The notes beneath the pieces were generated by a model that was not told where the DNA came from, did no database searches, and was given only the letters and a program-made list of their open reading frames with translations. DNA of 64,000 nt, taken from Motilibacter rhizosphaerae. Lineage in GTDB: Bacteria; Actinomycetota; Actinomycetes; Motilibacterales; Motilibacteraceae. How positions within the stretch are numbered: the first letter of the stretch is position 1; every line of letters starts with the position of its first letter. The DNA is taken from positions 496,001-560,000 of the forward strand of contig NZ_SGXD01000002.1 of assembly GCF_004216915.1 (NCBI RefSeq), written 5' to 3'. A program made the position numbers and the translations under genes. Below, one piece after another: positions 52,821-60,225 of the stretch.

Positions 52821-54299
52821 TCAGCGCAGCGCTTCCCGGACAGCGACCGCCACGCCGCTGCTGGTGAGCGCCTGGAGCGAGTCGAGGACCAGCGACCGGA
52901 ACTCCGGGTCGACGCCCAGGTCGTCGCCGAAGACCGCGCGGATCCCCAGCAACCCGTCGACCACAACAGCGGGCGTCGTGGCCCCCGCCGTTGCCGCGGC
53001 CAGCTGGTCGGCGAGCGGGTCGTCGACGACGATGGGCCGTCCGTCCTCGGTCGTGCCCGCGGTGACCCAGCGCATCCAGCCGGCGATCCCCAGGCAGCTG
53101 AGCCGCGGCTGCGCGCCCGTGGCCAGCCGCTCCCGGGCCACCGCGACGAGCCGCTGCGGCAGCTTCTGCGAGCCGTCCATCGCGACCTGGAGGGTGCGGT
53201 GGCGCAAGGCGGGGTTCGCGAAGCGGCGCAGCAGGTCCTGCTCGTACGCCGGCAGGTCGAAGCCGTCCGGGACCGCAAGCGTCGGGGTCACCTCGTCGCG
53301 CATCATGCGGGACACGGCCTCGGCGAGGGCAGGATCCGCGACGGCATCCGAGATGTGCTCCCGCCCCGCGAGAGCGCCGAGGTAGGCCAGCGTGGAGTGG
53401 CTGCCGTTGAGGAGCCGGAGCTTCATGGCCTCGTACGGCGTGACGTCGTCGGTCAGCACCGCCCCGGCCAGCTCCCACGAGGGGCGCCCGGCGGCGAAGA
53501 CGTCCTCGACGACCCACTGCCGGAACGGTTCGGTGGCGACGACGCCCTCGTCGCGCAGTCCCAGCATCCGCTCCGCGGTGCTGCGGTCGGCATCGGTCGT
53601 GGCCGGCACGATGCGGTCGACCATCGACGAGGGGAAGGCGACGTTCTCCTCCACCCAGGCGGCGAGGGCAGGATCGCCGAGCAGGCCGCAGAAGTCCGAG
53701 ACGAGCCCCGCCAGGACCTTGCCGTTGGCAGGCAGGTTGTCGCACGGCAGCAGGGAGACCGAGCCGGCGTCAGCGGATCGGCGGGCGGCGAGGCCGCGGA
53801 CCAGCTGCCCGACGACCGTCCGGGGTGGACGCCCCGCGGCGTCGGCGGCCACCTCGGCGTCGTCCGTCCGCAGCCGCCGGGTCGCCGGATCGTGCCGGTA
53901 GCCCTTCTCCGTCACGGTCAGGGTGACGACGCGGACCTTCGGGTCCGCCAGCCGCGCGACGAGCGCGTCCGGGGTGTCGAGGGCGAAGCGCAGCTCGCGG
54001 ACGGCCGCATTGACCCGCAGCGACTCGTCGCTGCCCGAGCGCACGAGGACGGAGGACAGCCCGTCCTGCGGCTCGAGGTCGTCGAGGACCGAGCGGCTGC
54101 GCTGGGTGACCCCGCAGATCCCCCAGCTCGTGTCGCCGCTCGCCGCCATCGCGTCCTGGGTGAACTCCGCCTGGTGGGCGCGGTGGAAGGCGCCGATGCC
54201 GAGGTGCATGATGCCGACCTCGAGCGCAGACGGGTCCAGCGGCGGAGCGGAGGCGTCGGCGACGTCCGGCAGCGTACGGAGCGACAGGCGTGGGGCCAC
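52821..54299 (-). CDS. Mannitol dehydrogenase family oxidoreductase, probable fructuronate reductase
   Basis: 492 residues from GTG 54299, 7 nt after TAGGGT. Family motifs: EVGIMHLGIGAFHRAHQAEF (NAD-binding), VTLTVTEKGYRHDPATRRLR, LLPCDNLPANGKVLAGLV, EDVFAAGRPSWELAGAVLTD, and MKLRLLNGSHSTLAYLGALA with the catalytic Lys and the NGxHS motif. The divergent neighbour is glucuronate isomerase, so reduction of fructuronate to mannonate (UxuB role) is the best assignment; mannitol or tagaturonate activity cannot be excluded from sequence alone. Confidence 0.88.
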   Translation of the reverse strand: MAPRLSLRTLPDVADASAPPLDPSALEVGIMHLGIGAFHRAHQAEFTQDAMAASGDTSWGICGVTQRSRSVLDDLEPQDGLSSVLVRSGSDESLRVNAAVRELRFALDTPDALVARLADPKVRVVTLTVTEKGYRHDPATRRLRTDDAEVAADAAGRPPRTVVGQLVRGLAARRSADAGSVSLLPCDNLPANGKVLAGLVSDFCGLLGDPALAAWVEENVAFPSSMVDRIVPATTDADRSTAERMLGLRDEGVVATEPFRQWVVEDVFAAGRPSWELAGAVLTDDVTPYEAMKLRLLNGSHSTLAYLGALAGREHISDAVADPALAEAVSRMMRDEVTPTLAVPDGFDLPAYEQDLLRRFANPALRHRTLQVAMDGSQKLPQRLVAVARERLATGAQPRLSCLGIAGWMRWVTAGTTEDGRPIVVDDPLADQLAAATAGATTPAVVVDGLLGIRAVFGDDLGVDPEFRSLVLDSLQALTSSGVAVAVREALR

Positions 54300-54306
54300 C
54301 CGCCTC

Positions 54307-54312
54307 ACCCTA
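54307..54312 (-). promoter_or_regulatory. Leaderless -10 box of the fructuronate reductase gene
   Basis: TAGGGT on the minus strand, 7 nt before GTG 54299. It overlaps an in-frame upstream GTG at 54308, which argues against that longer start. Confidence 0.5.
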
Positions 54313-54328
54313 GGCGGCGCGGACGGTG

Positions 54329-54334
54329 GACCCT
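54329..54334 (+). promoter_or_regulatory. Possible leaderless -10 box of uxaC
   Basis: GACCCT 6 nt before GTG 54341; a weak match. The two hexuronate genes thus diverge from a gap of only 41 bp between start codons. Confidence 0.3.
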
Positions 54335-54340
54335 GGGCGG

Positions 54341-55768
54341 GTGACCCTCGCGCGACCGCTGACCCTGGACGACGACCGCATCCTGCCCACGGAGCCGCAC
54401 GTCCGCTCGGTCGCGCGGGAGATCTACGCCGCCGTCCGGGACCTGCCGATCATCAGCATGCACGGCCATGTCGACGCGGGGATCCTCGCCCGTGACGAGG
54501 CGTTCCCCGACCCCGCCCAGCTGCTGGTCGTCCCCGACCACTACGTCACGCGGATGCTCGTGTCGCAGGGCGCACGGCTCGAGGACCTCGGCGTGCTCCG
54601 GACGGACGGCGGGCCAGTCGAAACCGACGGACGGGCCATCTGGCGGAGGTTCTGCGCGGGCTGGCACCTCCACCGCGGAACCCCCAGCAGGCTGTGGCTC
54701 GAGCAGGAGCTGCACGACGTCTTCGGCGTACGCGTCGAGCCCTCCGCCGGCACCGCCGACGAGATCTACGACGTCATCGCGGACTGCCTGGCACGACCGG
54801 AGTTCCGGCCGCGTGCGCTGTTCGACCGCTTCGGCATCGAGGTCCTCGCCACCACGGACTCGCCGCTCGACGACCTCGCGGACCACCGGGCGATCGCCGC
54901 GTCCGAGTGGCGGGGCCGGGTGGTGCCGACGTTCCGGCCCGACGCACTCGTGCACGTGGACCGCCCGTCATGGCGTACGGACGTGGAGCGCCTCGCGGAG
55001 GTCTCGGGGGTGGGGACCACGACGTACGAGGGGTTCCTCGGAGCCCTACGGCAGCGGCGCGACCACTTCGTCGCATGCGGTGCACTGTCCACCGACCACG
55101 GCCACGCAACCGCCGACTCCCGGCCGCTCGAGGCCGGTGAGGCCGAGGCGATCTACGCGTCCGCGCTCGCGGGCTCGGTGACTCCTCAGCAGGCCAGGGC
55201 CTTCGCCGCGCACATGCTCTTCGAGATGGCGCGGATGAGCACCGAGGACGGCCTGGTCATGCAGATCCACCCGGGGGTCGCCCGCGACTACGACCCCGGT
55301 GTGCACGAGCTCTTCGGTGCTGACAAGGGCTTCGACATCCCCACGCCGGTCGACTTCGTGCGTGGTCTGCGCCCCCTGCTCCAGGCGTTCGGTCGCCACC
55401 CGCGCTTCAGGTGCGTGCTGTTCACCATCGACGAGACGACCTACAGCCGCGAGCTCGCCCCGCTAGCCGGGGTCTTCCCGTCCGTGCGGCTGGGCGTGCC
55501 GTGGTGGTTCCTCGACAGCCCGTACGCGATGCGCCGGTTCCGCGAGGCGACCGTGGAGACGGCGGGTCTCTACAACGGCGCCGGCTTCGTCGACGACACC
55601 CGGGCCTTCGCCTCGATCCCGGCGCGCCACGACGTGGCGCGCCGGGTGGACAGCGGGTTCCTCGCGGACCTCGTCGGCCGCGGGCAGCTGCGGCTGGACG
55701 AGGCGCTGGAGACCGCGGTGGACCTCACCGTCACGCTGCCGCGGCTCGCCTACCAGCGCCAGGGGTAG
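54341..55768 (+). CDS. uxaC: Glucuronate isomerase
   Basis: 475 residues, normal for UxaC. ISMHGHVDAGILARDEAFPD near residue 40 contains the metal-site HxH region, VVPDHYVTRMLVSQG follows, EVLATTDSPLDDLADHRAI and VVPTFRPDALVHVDRPSW are family blocks, and VMQIHPGVARDY plus FTIDETTYSRELAPLAGVFP lie in the barrel. It converts D-glucuronate to D-fructuronate (or galacturonate to tagaturonate) in the cytosol. Divergent from the matching reductase; kdgK/uxuA genes are not in the window. Confidence 0.94.
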   Translation: MTLARPLTLDDDRILPTEPHVRSVAREIYAAVRDLPIISMHGHVDAGILARDEAFPDPAQLLVVPDHYVTRMLVSQGARLEDLGVLRTDGGPVETDGRAIWRRFCAGWHLHRGTPSRLWLEQELHDVFGVRVEPSAGTADEIYDVIADCLARPEFRPRALFDRFGIEVLATTDSPLDDLADHRAIAASEWRGRVVPTFRPDALVHVDRPSWRTDVERLAEVSGVGTTTYEGFLGALRQRRDHFVACGALSTDHGHATADSRPLEAGEAEAIYASALAGSVTPQQARAFAAHMLFEMARMSTEDGLVMQIHPGVARDYDPGVHELFGADKGFDIPTPVDFVRGLRPLLQAFGRHPRFRCVLFTIDETTYSRELAPLAGVFPSVRLGVPWWFLDSPYAMRRFREATVETAGLYNGAGFVDDTRAFASIPARHDVARRVDSGFLADLVGRGQLRLDEALETAVDLTVTLPRLAYQRQG

Positions 55769-55772
55769 CCCT

Positions 55773-56951
55773 TCAGGCCGCCGGGACGGGCTGCGGCGCC
55801 GGCGGGCCGACGTACTCCGCTGCGGGGCGGTAGATCTTCTGCTCGCGCGCCTGCTCCAGCACGTGCGCCGACCACCCGAGCACGCGCGACACCGCGAAGG
55901 TCGGGGTGAACATCTCCCGCGGGATGCCGCACTGCTCCATGACGACGCCGGCGTAGTACTCGACGTTGGTGGCCAGGCGCCGGCCTGGCTTGAGCTCGGC
56001 GAGCACCTCGAGCACCGTCGCCTCGACCGCCACTGCGCGCGCGACCAGCTCGCCGCCGAGCCCCTCGGCGACCTCCCGCAGCAGCACCGAGCGCGGGTCG
56101 GCCGTGCGGTAGACCGCGTGCCCGAACCCCATCAGCCGGTCGCCGGCGAGCACCCGCTCGCGCGCCCACTCGTCGGCCCGGTCCGGCGGGCCGATCTCCT
56201 CCAGGGCATCGAGGGCGCGGCTGGGGGCACCGCCGTGCAGCGGGCCCGACAGCGCCCCGAGCGCGGCCACGAGGCACGCCGCAAGGTCCGCGCCGGTCGA
56301 GGCCACCACGCGCGCGGTGAAGGTCGAGGCGTTGAGCCCGTGGTCGATCGTGCTGATGAGGTACGCCTCGACCGCCGCCACGTGCTCGGGGCGCGGGTCC
56401 TCCCCGAGCATCATGCGCAGGTAGTCCTGGACGTGGCCCAGCCCCGGGTCGGGCGCCACGGGGTCGAGGCCGCGCGAGAGGCGGTGGAGCGCGGCGAGCG
56501 CCGTGGGCACGAGCGCGCAGAGGCGCAGCGCGTCCTCGGCGCGAGCGGCCGCGTCGAGGTCCCAGGTCGGGCGCATCCCGAGCTCGGCACCCGCGGCCGA
56601 GAGCACGGTGCGCAGGGCCTGGACCGGCGGCTCCTGGGCGAGGGACGGCAGCAGCGCCGCCGTACGCGGTGGCAGCTCCCGCATCGCCCGCACCCGACGG
56701 GCGAACGCGACGCTCGCGGAGGAGTCCGGCAGCTCGCCCACGTGCAGCAGGTGCCACACGTCCTCGAAGGAACGGGTACGTGCCAGCTCGACCGCGGAGT
56801 ACTGCCGGTAGTGGTAGAACCCCTCCTCGCCGCGGACGTCACCGATCGTCGTCCGCGCGACGACGACGCCCTGCAGCCCGGGAGGCGCGGCGAGGGTGGG
56901 GACGGGGGCGCTGCGGTCCGGTGTGGACGGGACGGCGGCGATGGTGGTCAT
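55773..56951 (-). CDS. Citrate synthase / 2-methylcitrate synthase family protein
   Basis: 392 residues from ATG 56951 with AGGAAG 6 nt upstream. Citrate synthase hallmarks: LQGVVVARTTIGDVRGEEGF, STIDHGLNASTFTARVVAST with the catalytic His, ALSGPLHGGAPSRAL with the second His, LMGFGHAVYRTADPRSVLL, and TPTFAVSRVLGWSAHVLEQA near the C-terminal Asp region. Condenses acetyl-CoA (or propionyl-CoA) with oxaloacetate. Paired divergently with an HTH-fused paralogue, an arrangement recurrent in actinobacteria. Ends 5 bp from the convergent uxaC. Confidence 0.91.
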   Translation of the reverse strand: MTTIAAVPSTPDRSAPVPTLAAPPGLQGVVVARTTIGDVRGEEGFYHYRQYSAVELARTRSFEDVWHLLHVGELPDSSASVAFARRVRAMRELPPRTAALLPSLAQEPPVQALRTVLSAAGAELGMRPTWDLDAAARAEDALRLCALVPTALAALHRLSRGLDPVAPDPGLGHVQDYLRMMLGEDPRPEHVAAVEAYLISTIDHGLNASTFTARVVASTGADLAACLVAALGALSGPLHGGAPSRALDALEEIGPPDRADEWARERVLAGDRLMGFGHAVYRTADPRSVLLREVAEGLGGELVARAVAVEATVLEVLAELKPGRRLATNVEYYAGVVMEQCGIPREMFTPTFAVSRVLGWSAHVLEQAREQKIYRPAAEYVGPPAPQPVPAA

Positions 56952-56976
56952 GCTGCTTCCTCTCGACCTGTGCAGT

Positions 56977-57021
56977 GTTGACAGCATTCGCGAGTGCAGT
57001 CAACGTTGATCGGATCAACGT
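56977..57021. promoter_or_regulatory. Divergent promoter-operator between the two citrate synthase genes
   Basis: A 28-bp imperfect palindrome (56977-57004) starts GTTGACAGCATT and ends GTGCAGTCAAC, so each strand carries a TTGAC -35-like element in mirror position. It is followed by ACGTTGATCGGATCAACGT (57003-57021), a 19-bp palindrome with an odd centre. The HTH domain of the adjacent paralogue is the obvious candidate ligand; this is inference. Confidence 0.6.
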
Positions 57022-57033
57022 GGAGGAGCGCAC

Positions 57034-58236
57034 ATGAACCGCCGGATCAGCACCGAGGAGGCCGCTCGTCGCCTCGGCGTCAAGGTGGAGACGGTCTACG
57101 CGTATGTGAGCCGCGGCCTGCTCGAGAGCCGCCGCGAGCCCGCGGGCGGCAGCACCTTCGCCCTCGCGGACGTCGAGGAGCTGCTCGCCGGCGGGCGCCG
57201 CCGGGCCAGTCGCCGCGCCGCGACCTTCCCCTTCCGCAGCGTGGACTCCGCCCTCACCGAGATCCGCGACGGGCGGCTCCTGCTGCGCGGCCGTGACCTG
57301 GCCGAGCTCAGTCGGGACCGGTCGTTCGAGCAGGCGGCGGCGCTGGCCTGGGGGCAGGAGCCCACTGCCCAGCGGCTGGACGCGCCGCCCGCGCAGCTCG
57401 CGGCCGCGCGCAGGACCGTGGCGGCCCTGCCGCCCGCCGACCCCGCGGTGCGGCTCCGCGTCGCCGCTGCGGCGGCGGCCGCGGCGGACCCGCTGCGCTA
57501 CGACCTCTCCCCCGCCTCCGTGGTCACCTCCGCCCGCGGGCTGCTCGGGTGCCTGCTGGATGCGCTCGGTACCGAGCCGCCCGGCCGTCGCTCCGCCGCC
57601 TCCCGGCTGTGGCGCTCGTTGTCACCGACGCGGCCGCCGGCCGGCCTGCTGCAGGTGCTGGACGCCGCGCTCGTGCTCCTCGTCGACCACGGGCTCGCCG
57701 CCTCGACGGTCGCCGCGCGGGTGGCGGCGTCGACCCGCGCCGACCCGTACGCCGTGGTGTCGGCGGGCATGGCCGTGCTCGAGGGGCCGCTGCACGGGGG
57801 AGCGAGCCGCGAGGCGCACGGGCTGCTGCTGCGCGTCGTCTCCGGCAGGAGCGCGGAGGCGGTGGTCGGCGAGCAGCTGCGGTCGGGCCGCGGCGTACCC
57901 GGGCTCGGGCACCCGCTCTACCCCGAGGGCGACCCGCGGGCGGCGGAGCTGCTCGACCGGCTCGAGCAGGCCCCGGCCGGTCGCCGGGCCGCGGCGGCGG
58001 CGCGCGCCGTGGCGGCAGCGGCAGGCCGCGGTGGTCCGGCCGAGCCCAACGTCGACCTCGGCCTCGCGGCCCTGACCGTGGCGGGAGGGCTGCCCGCCGG
58101 CGCCGGCGAGGTCGTCTTCGCCGTGTCCCGGACCGTGGGGTGGACCGCGCACGCGCTGGAGGAGTACGCCGAGGAGCCCCTGCGCTGGCGCGGCCGCGAG
58201 GTCCCCGTCTCCCGCCCGCTGCCGCCACCCAGTTGA
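57034..58236 (+). CDS. Citrate synthase-like protein with N-terminal MerR-type HTH
   Basis: 400 residues from ATG 57034, GGAGGAG 6 nt upstream. Residues 4-50 form an excisionase/MerR-like winged HTH: STEEAARRLGVKVETVYAYV, SRGLLESRREPAGGSTFAL. The rest is a citrate synthase with the key blocks reduced but present: LVDHGLAASTVAARVAASTR, VLEGPLHGGASREAHGLLLR, GVPGLGHPLYPEGDPRAAEL, VVFAVSRTVGWTAHALEEYA. It may be a metabolite-sensing regulator of the divergent citrate synthase rather than a main enzyme. Its TGA stop lies inside a palindromic repeat. Confidence 0.88.
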   Translation: MNRRISTEEAARRLGVKVETVYAYVSRGLLESRREPAGGSTFALADVEELLAGGRRRASRRAATFPFRSVDSALTEIRDGRLLLRGRDLAELSRDRSFEQAAALAWGQEPTAQRLDAPPAQLAAARRTVAALPPADPAVRLRVAAAAAAAADPLRYDLSPASVVTSARGLLGCLLDALGTEPPGRRSAASRLWRSLSPTRPPAGLLQVLDAALVLLVDHGLAASTVAARVAASTRADPYAVVSAGMAVLEGPLHGGASREAHGLLLRVVSGRSAEAVVGEQLRSGRGVPGLGHPLYPEGDPRAAELLDRLEQAPAGRRAAAAARAVAAAAGRGGPAEPNVDLGLAALTVAGGLPAGAGEVVFAVSRTVGWTAHALEEYAEEPLRWRGREVPVSRPLPPPS

Positions 58237-58320
58237 TCGGGGACCTCGATCAACTGGGGCCGAGCCCGAGCACATCTCCAGGGGATCGTCCCTGCTTGAT
58301 CGAGGGCCCCGATCAACTGG
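58229..58320. repeat. GTTGATCG palindrome pair after the HTH-citrate synthase gene
   Basis: First inverted repeat CCAGTTGATCG (58229-58239) with CGATCAACTGG (58247-58257); second TTGATCG (58296-58302) with CGATCAA (58310-58316). The outer arms also pair across the whole element. The citrate synthase stop TGA (58234-58236) is within the first arm. Half-site GTTGATC also forms the operator at 57003-57021. Confidence 0.75.
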
Positions 58321-58349
58321 GACCGGCCGCGGCCCACCGCCCTGCCACC

Positions 58350-58688
58350 ATGACCCCCATGGACCCCGTGACCCGCGAGCTGCTCCTCACCGCCCCCGTC
58401 GAGCCGCTGACCGTCGACCGCATCGAGGTACGCCGCATCACGATGGCGCCCGGCACCGCCCCCGGCGCCCACACCCACAACGGCCCCGTCGTCGGGACGG
58501 TCCTCGAGGGCTCGGTCCTCGTCCAGGTCGGCGACGAGGAGCCCCGGATCCTGCGCGCAGGCGACCCGTTCTACGAGCCCGCCGACGTCCCCGTCCCGCA
58601 CTTCGACGCGCTCGAGGACGGCGTCGTCTTCCTCGCCTGCTTCCCGCTCCCGCCCGGCCAGGACGCCGAGCTCACCATGCTGCCCTGA
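58350..58688 (+). CDS. Small cupin domain protein
   Basis: 112 residues from ATG 58350 (ATG 58359 in frame). Single cupin: RRITMAPGTAPGAHTHNGPV with the HxH metal site and VLEGSVLVQVGDEEPRILRA, then GDPFYEPADVPVPHFDALED holding the second motif. A signal sequence is not visible. Function unknown; such cupins bind a metal and a small ligand. Confidence 0.85.
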   Translation: MTPMDPVTRELLLTAPVEPLTVDRIEVRRITMAPGTAPGAHTHNGPVVGTVLEGSVLVQVGDEEPRILRAGDPFYEPADVPVPHFDALEDGVVFLACFPLPPGQDAELTMLP

Positions 58689-58701
58689 CGCCCACCCAGC
58701 A

Positions 58702-58757
58702 CCACGACGTCGTGTGCCTGGTGCGCGCCCTGACCCCCACCCAGCCCCACGACGTCG
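58702..58757. repeat. ACGACGTCGTG...CCTGGT repeat
   Basis: Contains CCACGACGTCGTGTGCCTGG (58702-58721) and CCCCACGACGTCGGGGGC (58745-58762), same family as the hairpin at 14993-15051. It lies between the cupin stop and the secreted-protein gene. Confidence 0.65.
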
Positions 58758-58845
58758 GGGGCGAGGCCGCCGCCCGGGTGACCCCGCTGCTGCGAAGGGG
58801 CCACGGCGCTGCAGACCGGCGCCTGGCGTCGCCGAGGCAGGGGGT

Positions 58846-59712
58846 GTGCTCCGCCGCCTGGTCACCCTCCTCGCCCTCGGCACGCTCGGCGTCCTGCCGG
58901 TCGTGCAGGCGACCTCGGCCCAGGCGGCGGGGCGGCAACGCGCGGTGACGACCTCCAGCGCCAGCGCTCCCGGCCGGGCGATGTGGCTCTGGACGCGCGA
59001 CGACCCGGCGACCGTCGTCGCGTTCGCCCGCGCCCACGGCGTCACCGAGCTGTACGCCGCGGTGCCCCCCGCGCTCGCCACCAGCCCGGCCCTCCCCTGG
59101 GCCCGCCGGCTCAGCGCGAAGGCGCACGCCGCCGGCCTCCGCGTCGCCGCGCTCGGCGGCGACCCCGGCTGGCTCGCCGACCCGGCCGGCGCCCGCGCCT
59201 GGATGACGGCGGCGACCGCGACCGGGCTGTTCGACGGCGTGCACGTCGACGTCGAGCCGTACCTCCTGCCCGGGTGGGACAGCGACCGCGCGGGGACGGT
59301 CGCGGCGTACCTCGCCCTGCTCGGCTCCCTCCACGCGGCCTCCCCGCTGCCGCTGACGGCGGACGTGCCGTTCTGGCTGGACGGCGTCGACGCCGGGCGG
59401 GCGGGTCCCCGCCTCGACGTGGCCGTGCTGGCGCGCGTCGACGGCGTCGTCGTCATGAGCTACCGGACGACCGCGGCGGGCGTGCTCGCGGTCGGCGCGG
59501 CGACCCTCGCGGCCGCCGCCAGCGCCGGGAAGCCGGCGCGGCTCGCGCTCGAGACCAACGCGACCGGCGAGGGGGGCACGAGCCTCGCCGGCCGCAGCGC
59601 CGCCGAGCTCGCCGGGATCGCGGCGGCCGTGGACGCGGGGGCGGCGGGCTCCGCCGCGTACGCCGGGATCGCGGTCGAGGACTACCGCGGGTGGGCGGCG
59701 CTGCGGGCCTGA
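58846..59712 (+). CDS. Secreted TIM-barrel-like protein of unknown activity
   Basis: 288 residues from GTG 58846. Signal peptide: LRRLVTLLALGTLGVLPVVQ with a likely cut at TSAQA-AG near residue 27. The mature part looks like a glycosidase-type (beta/alpha)8 barrel: RAMWLWTRDDPATVVAFARA at the start, HGVTELYAAVPPA, GLRVAALGGDPGWLADPAGA, GLFDGVHVDVEPYLLPGWDS with an acidic DVEP motif where GH18-like barrels keep their catalytic acids, and VDGVVVMSYRTTAAG. I recognise relatives in actinobacteria only as uncharacterised proteins, so no enzyme name is given. The 157-bp upstream gap holds a repeat. Confidence 0.72.
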   Translation: MLRRLVTLLALGTLGVLPVVQATSAQAAGRQRAVTTSSASAPGRAMWLWTRDDPATVVAFARAHGVTELYAAVPPALATSPALPWARRLSAKAHAAGLRVAALGGDPGWLADPAGARAWMTAATATGLFDGVHVDVEPYLLPGWDSDRAGTVAAYLALLGSLHAASPLPLTADVPFWLDGVDAGRAGPRLDVAVLARVDGVVVMSYRTTAAGVLAVGAATLAAAASAGKPARLALETNATGEGGTSLAGRSAAELAGIAAAVDAGAAGSAAYAGIAVEDYRGWAALRA

Positions 59713-59785
59713 GGCTCAAGCCCGGCACCGGAACGGACGATCCGCACCTGACCCCACGAAGGCCCCGGAAGGACGCACCACCCGC

Positions 59786-60160
59786 ATGCCGGTCATCCTG
59801 ATCGCCGAGGACGACGACGACATCCGCGACCTCGTCGAGTTCAAGCTCGCGAACCTCGGCCTCGAGGTCGTCGGGGTCGGCGACGGGGCCACGGCCCTCG
59901 CCCGCGTCCGTGAGGTCCACCCCGACCTCGTCATCCTCGACGTCAACATGCCGGAGCTCTCGGGCATCGACGTCTGCCGCGCCCTGCGCAGCGATCCCGA
60001 GTTCAGCGCGCTGCCCGTCCTCATGCTGACGGCCAACGTGCAGGACGCCGACGTCCAGCGCGGCTTCGATGCCGGCGCCGACGACTACGTCGCCAAGCCC
60101 TTCAGCCCGCGCGAGCTCACCAGCCGGGTGCAGGCCCTGCTCGCGCGCCGCAGCGCGTGA
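59786..60160 (+). CDS. Single-domain response regulator (CheY-like)
   Basis: 124 residues. Receiver domain only: ILIAEDDDDIRDLVEFKLAN with the acidic pair, VILDVNMPELSGIDVCRALR with the phospho-acceptor Asp near residue 52, PVLMLTANVQDADVQRGFDA with the Thr/Ala, and DDYVAKPFSPRELTSRVQAL with the Lys. No DNA-binding domain. It starts the operon with the HEAT protein and GT2, so it probably controls them by protein contact. GGAAGG lies about 12 nt before the ATG. Confidence 0.93.
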   Translation: MPVILIAEDDDDIRDLVEFKLANLGLEVVGVGDGATALARVREVHPDLVILDVNMPELSGIDVCRALRSDPEFSALPVLMLTANVQDADVQRGFDAGADDYVAKPFSPRELTSRVQALLARRSA

Positions 60161-60225
60161 GCGCGCAGCTGGACCGCGCGTGAGCGCCCGGCTCGACCGC
60201 GCGCAGCTGGACCGCGCGTGAGCGC
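60154..60225 (+). repeat. Tandem repeats carrying three GTGAGCGC junctions
   Basis: Units GCGCGTGAGCGCGCAGCTGG (from 60154), GCGCGTGAGCGCCCGGCTCG (from 60177) and a third GCGCGTGAGCGC at 60215 follow a partial copy GCGCAGCTGGACC. GTGA occurs at 60157, 60180 and 60218; the first holds the response-regulator stop, the last is the HEAT gene start. Confidence 0.8.
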
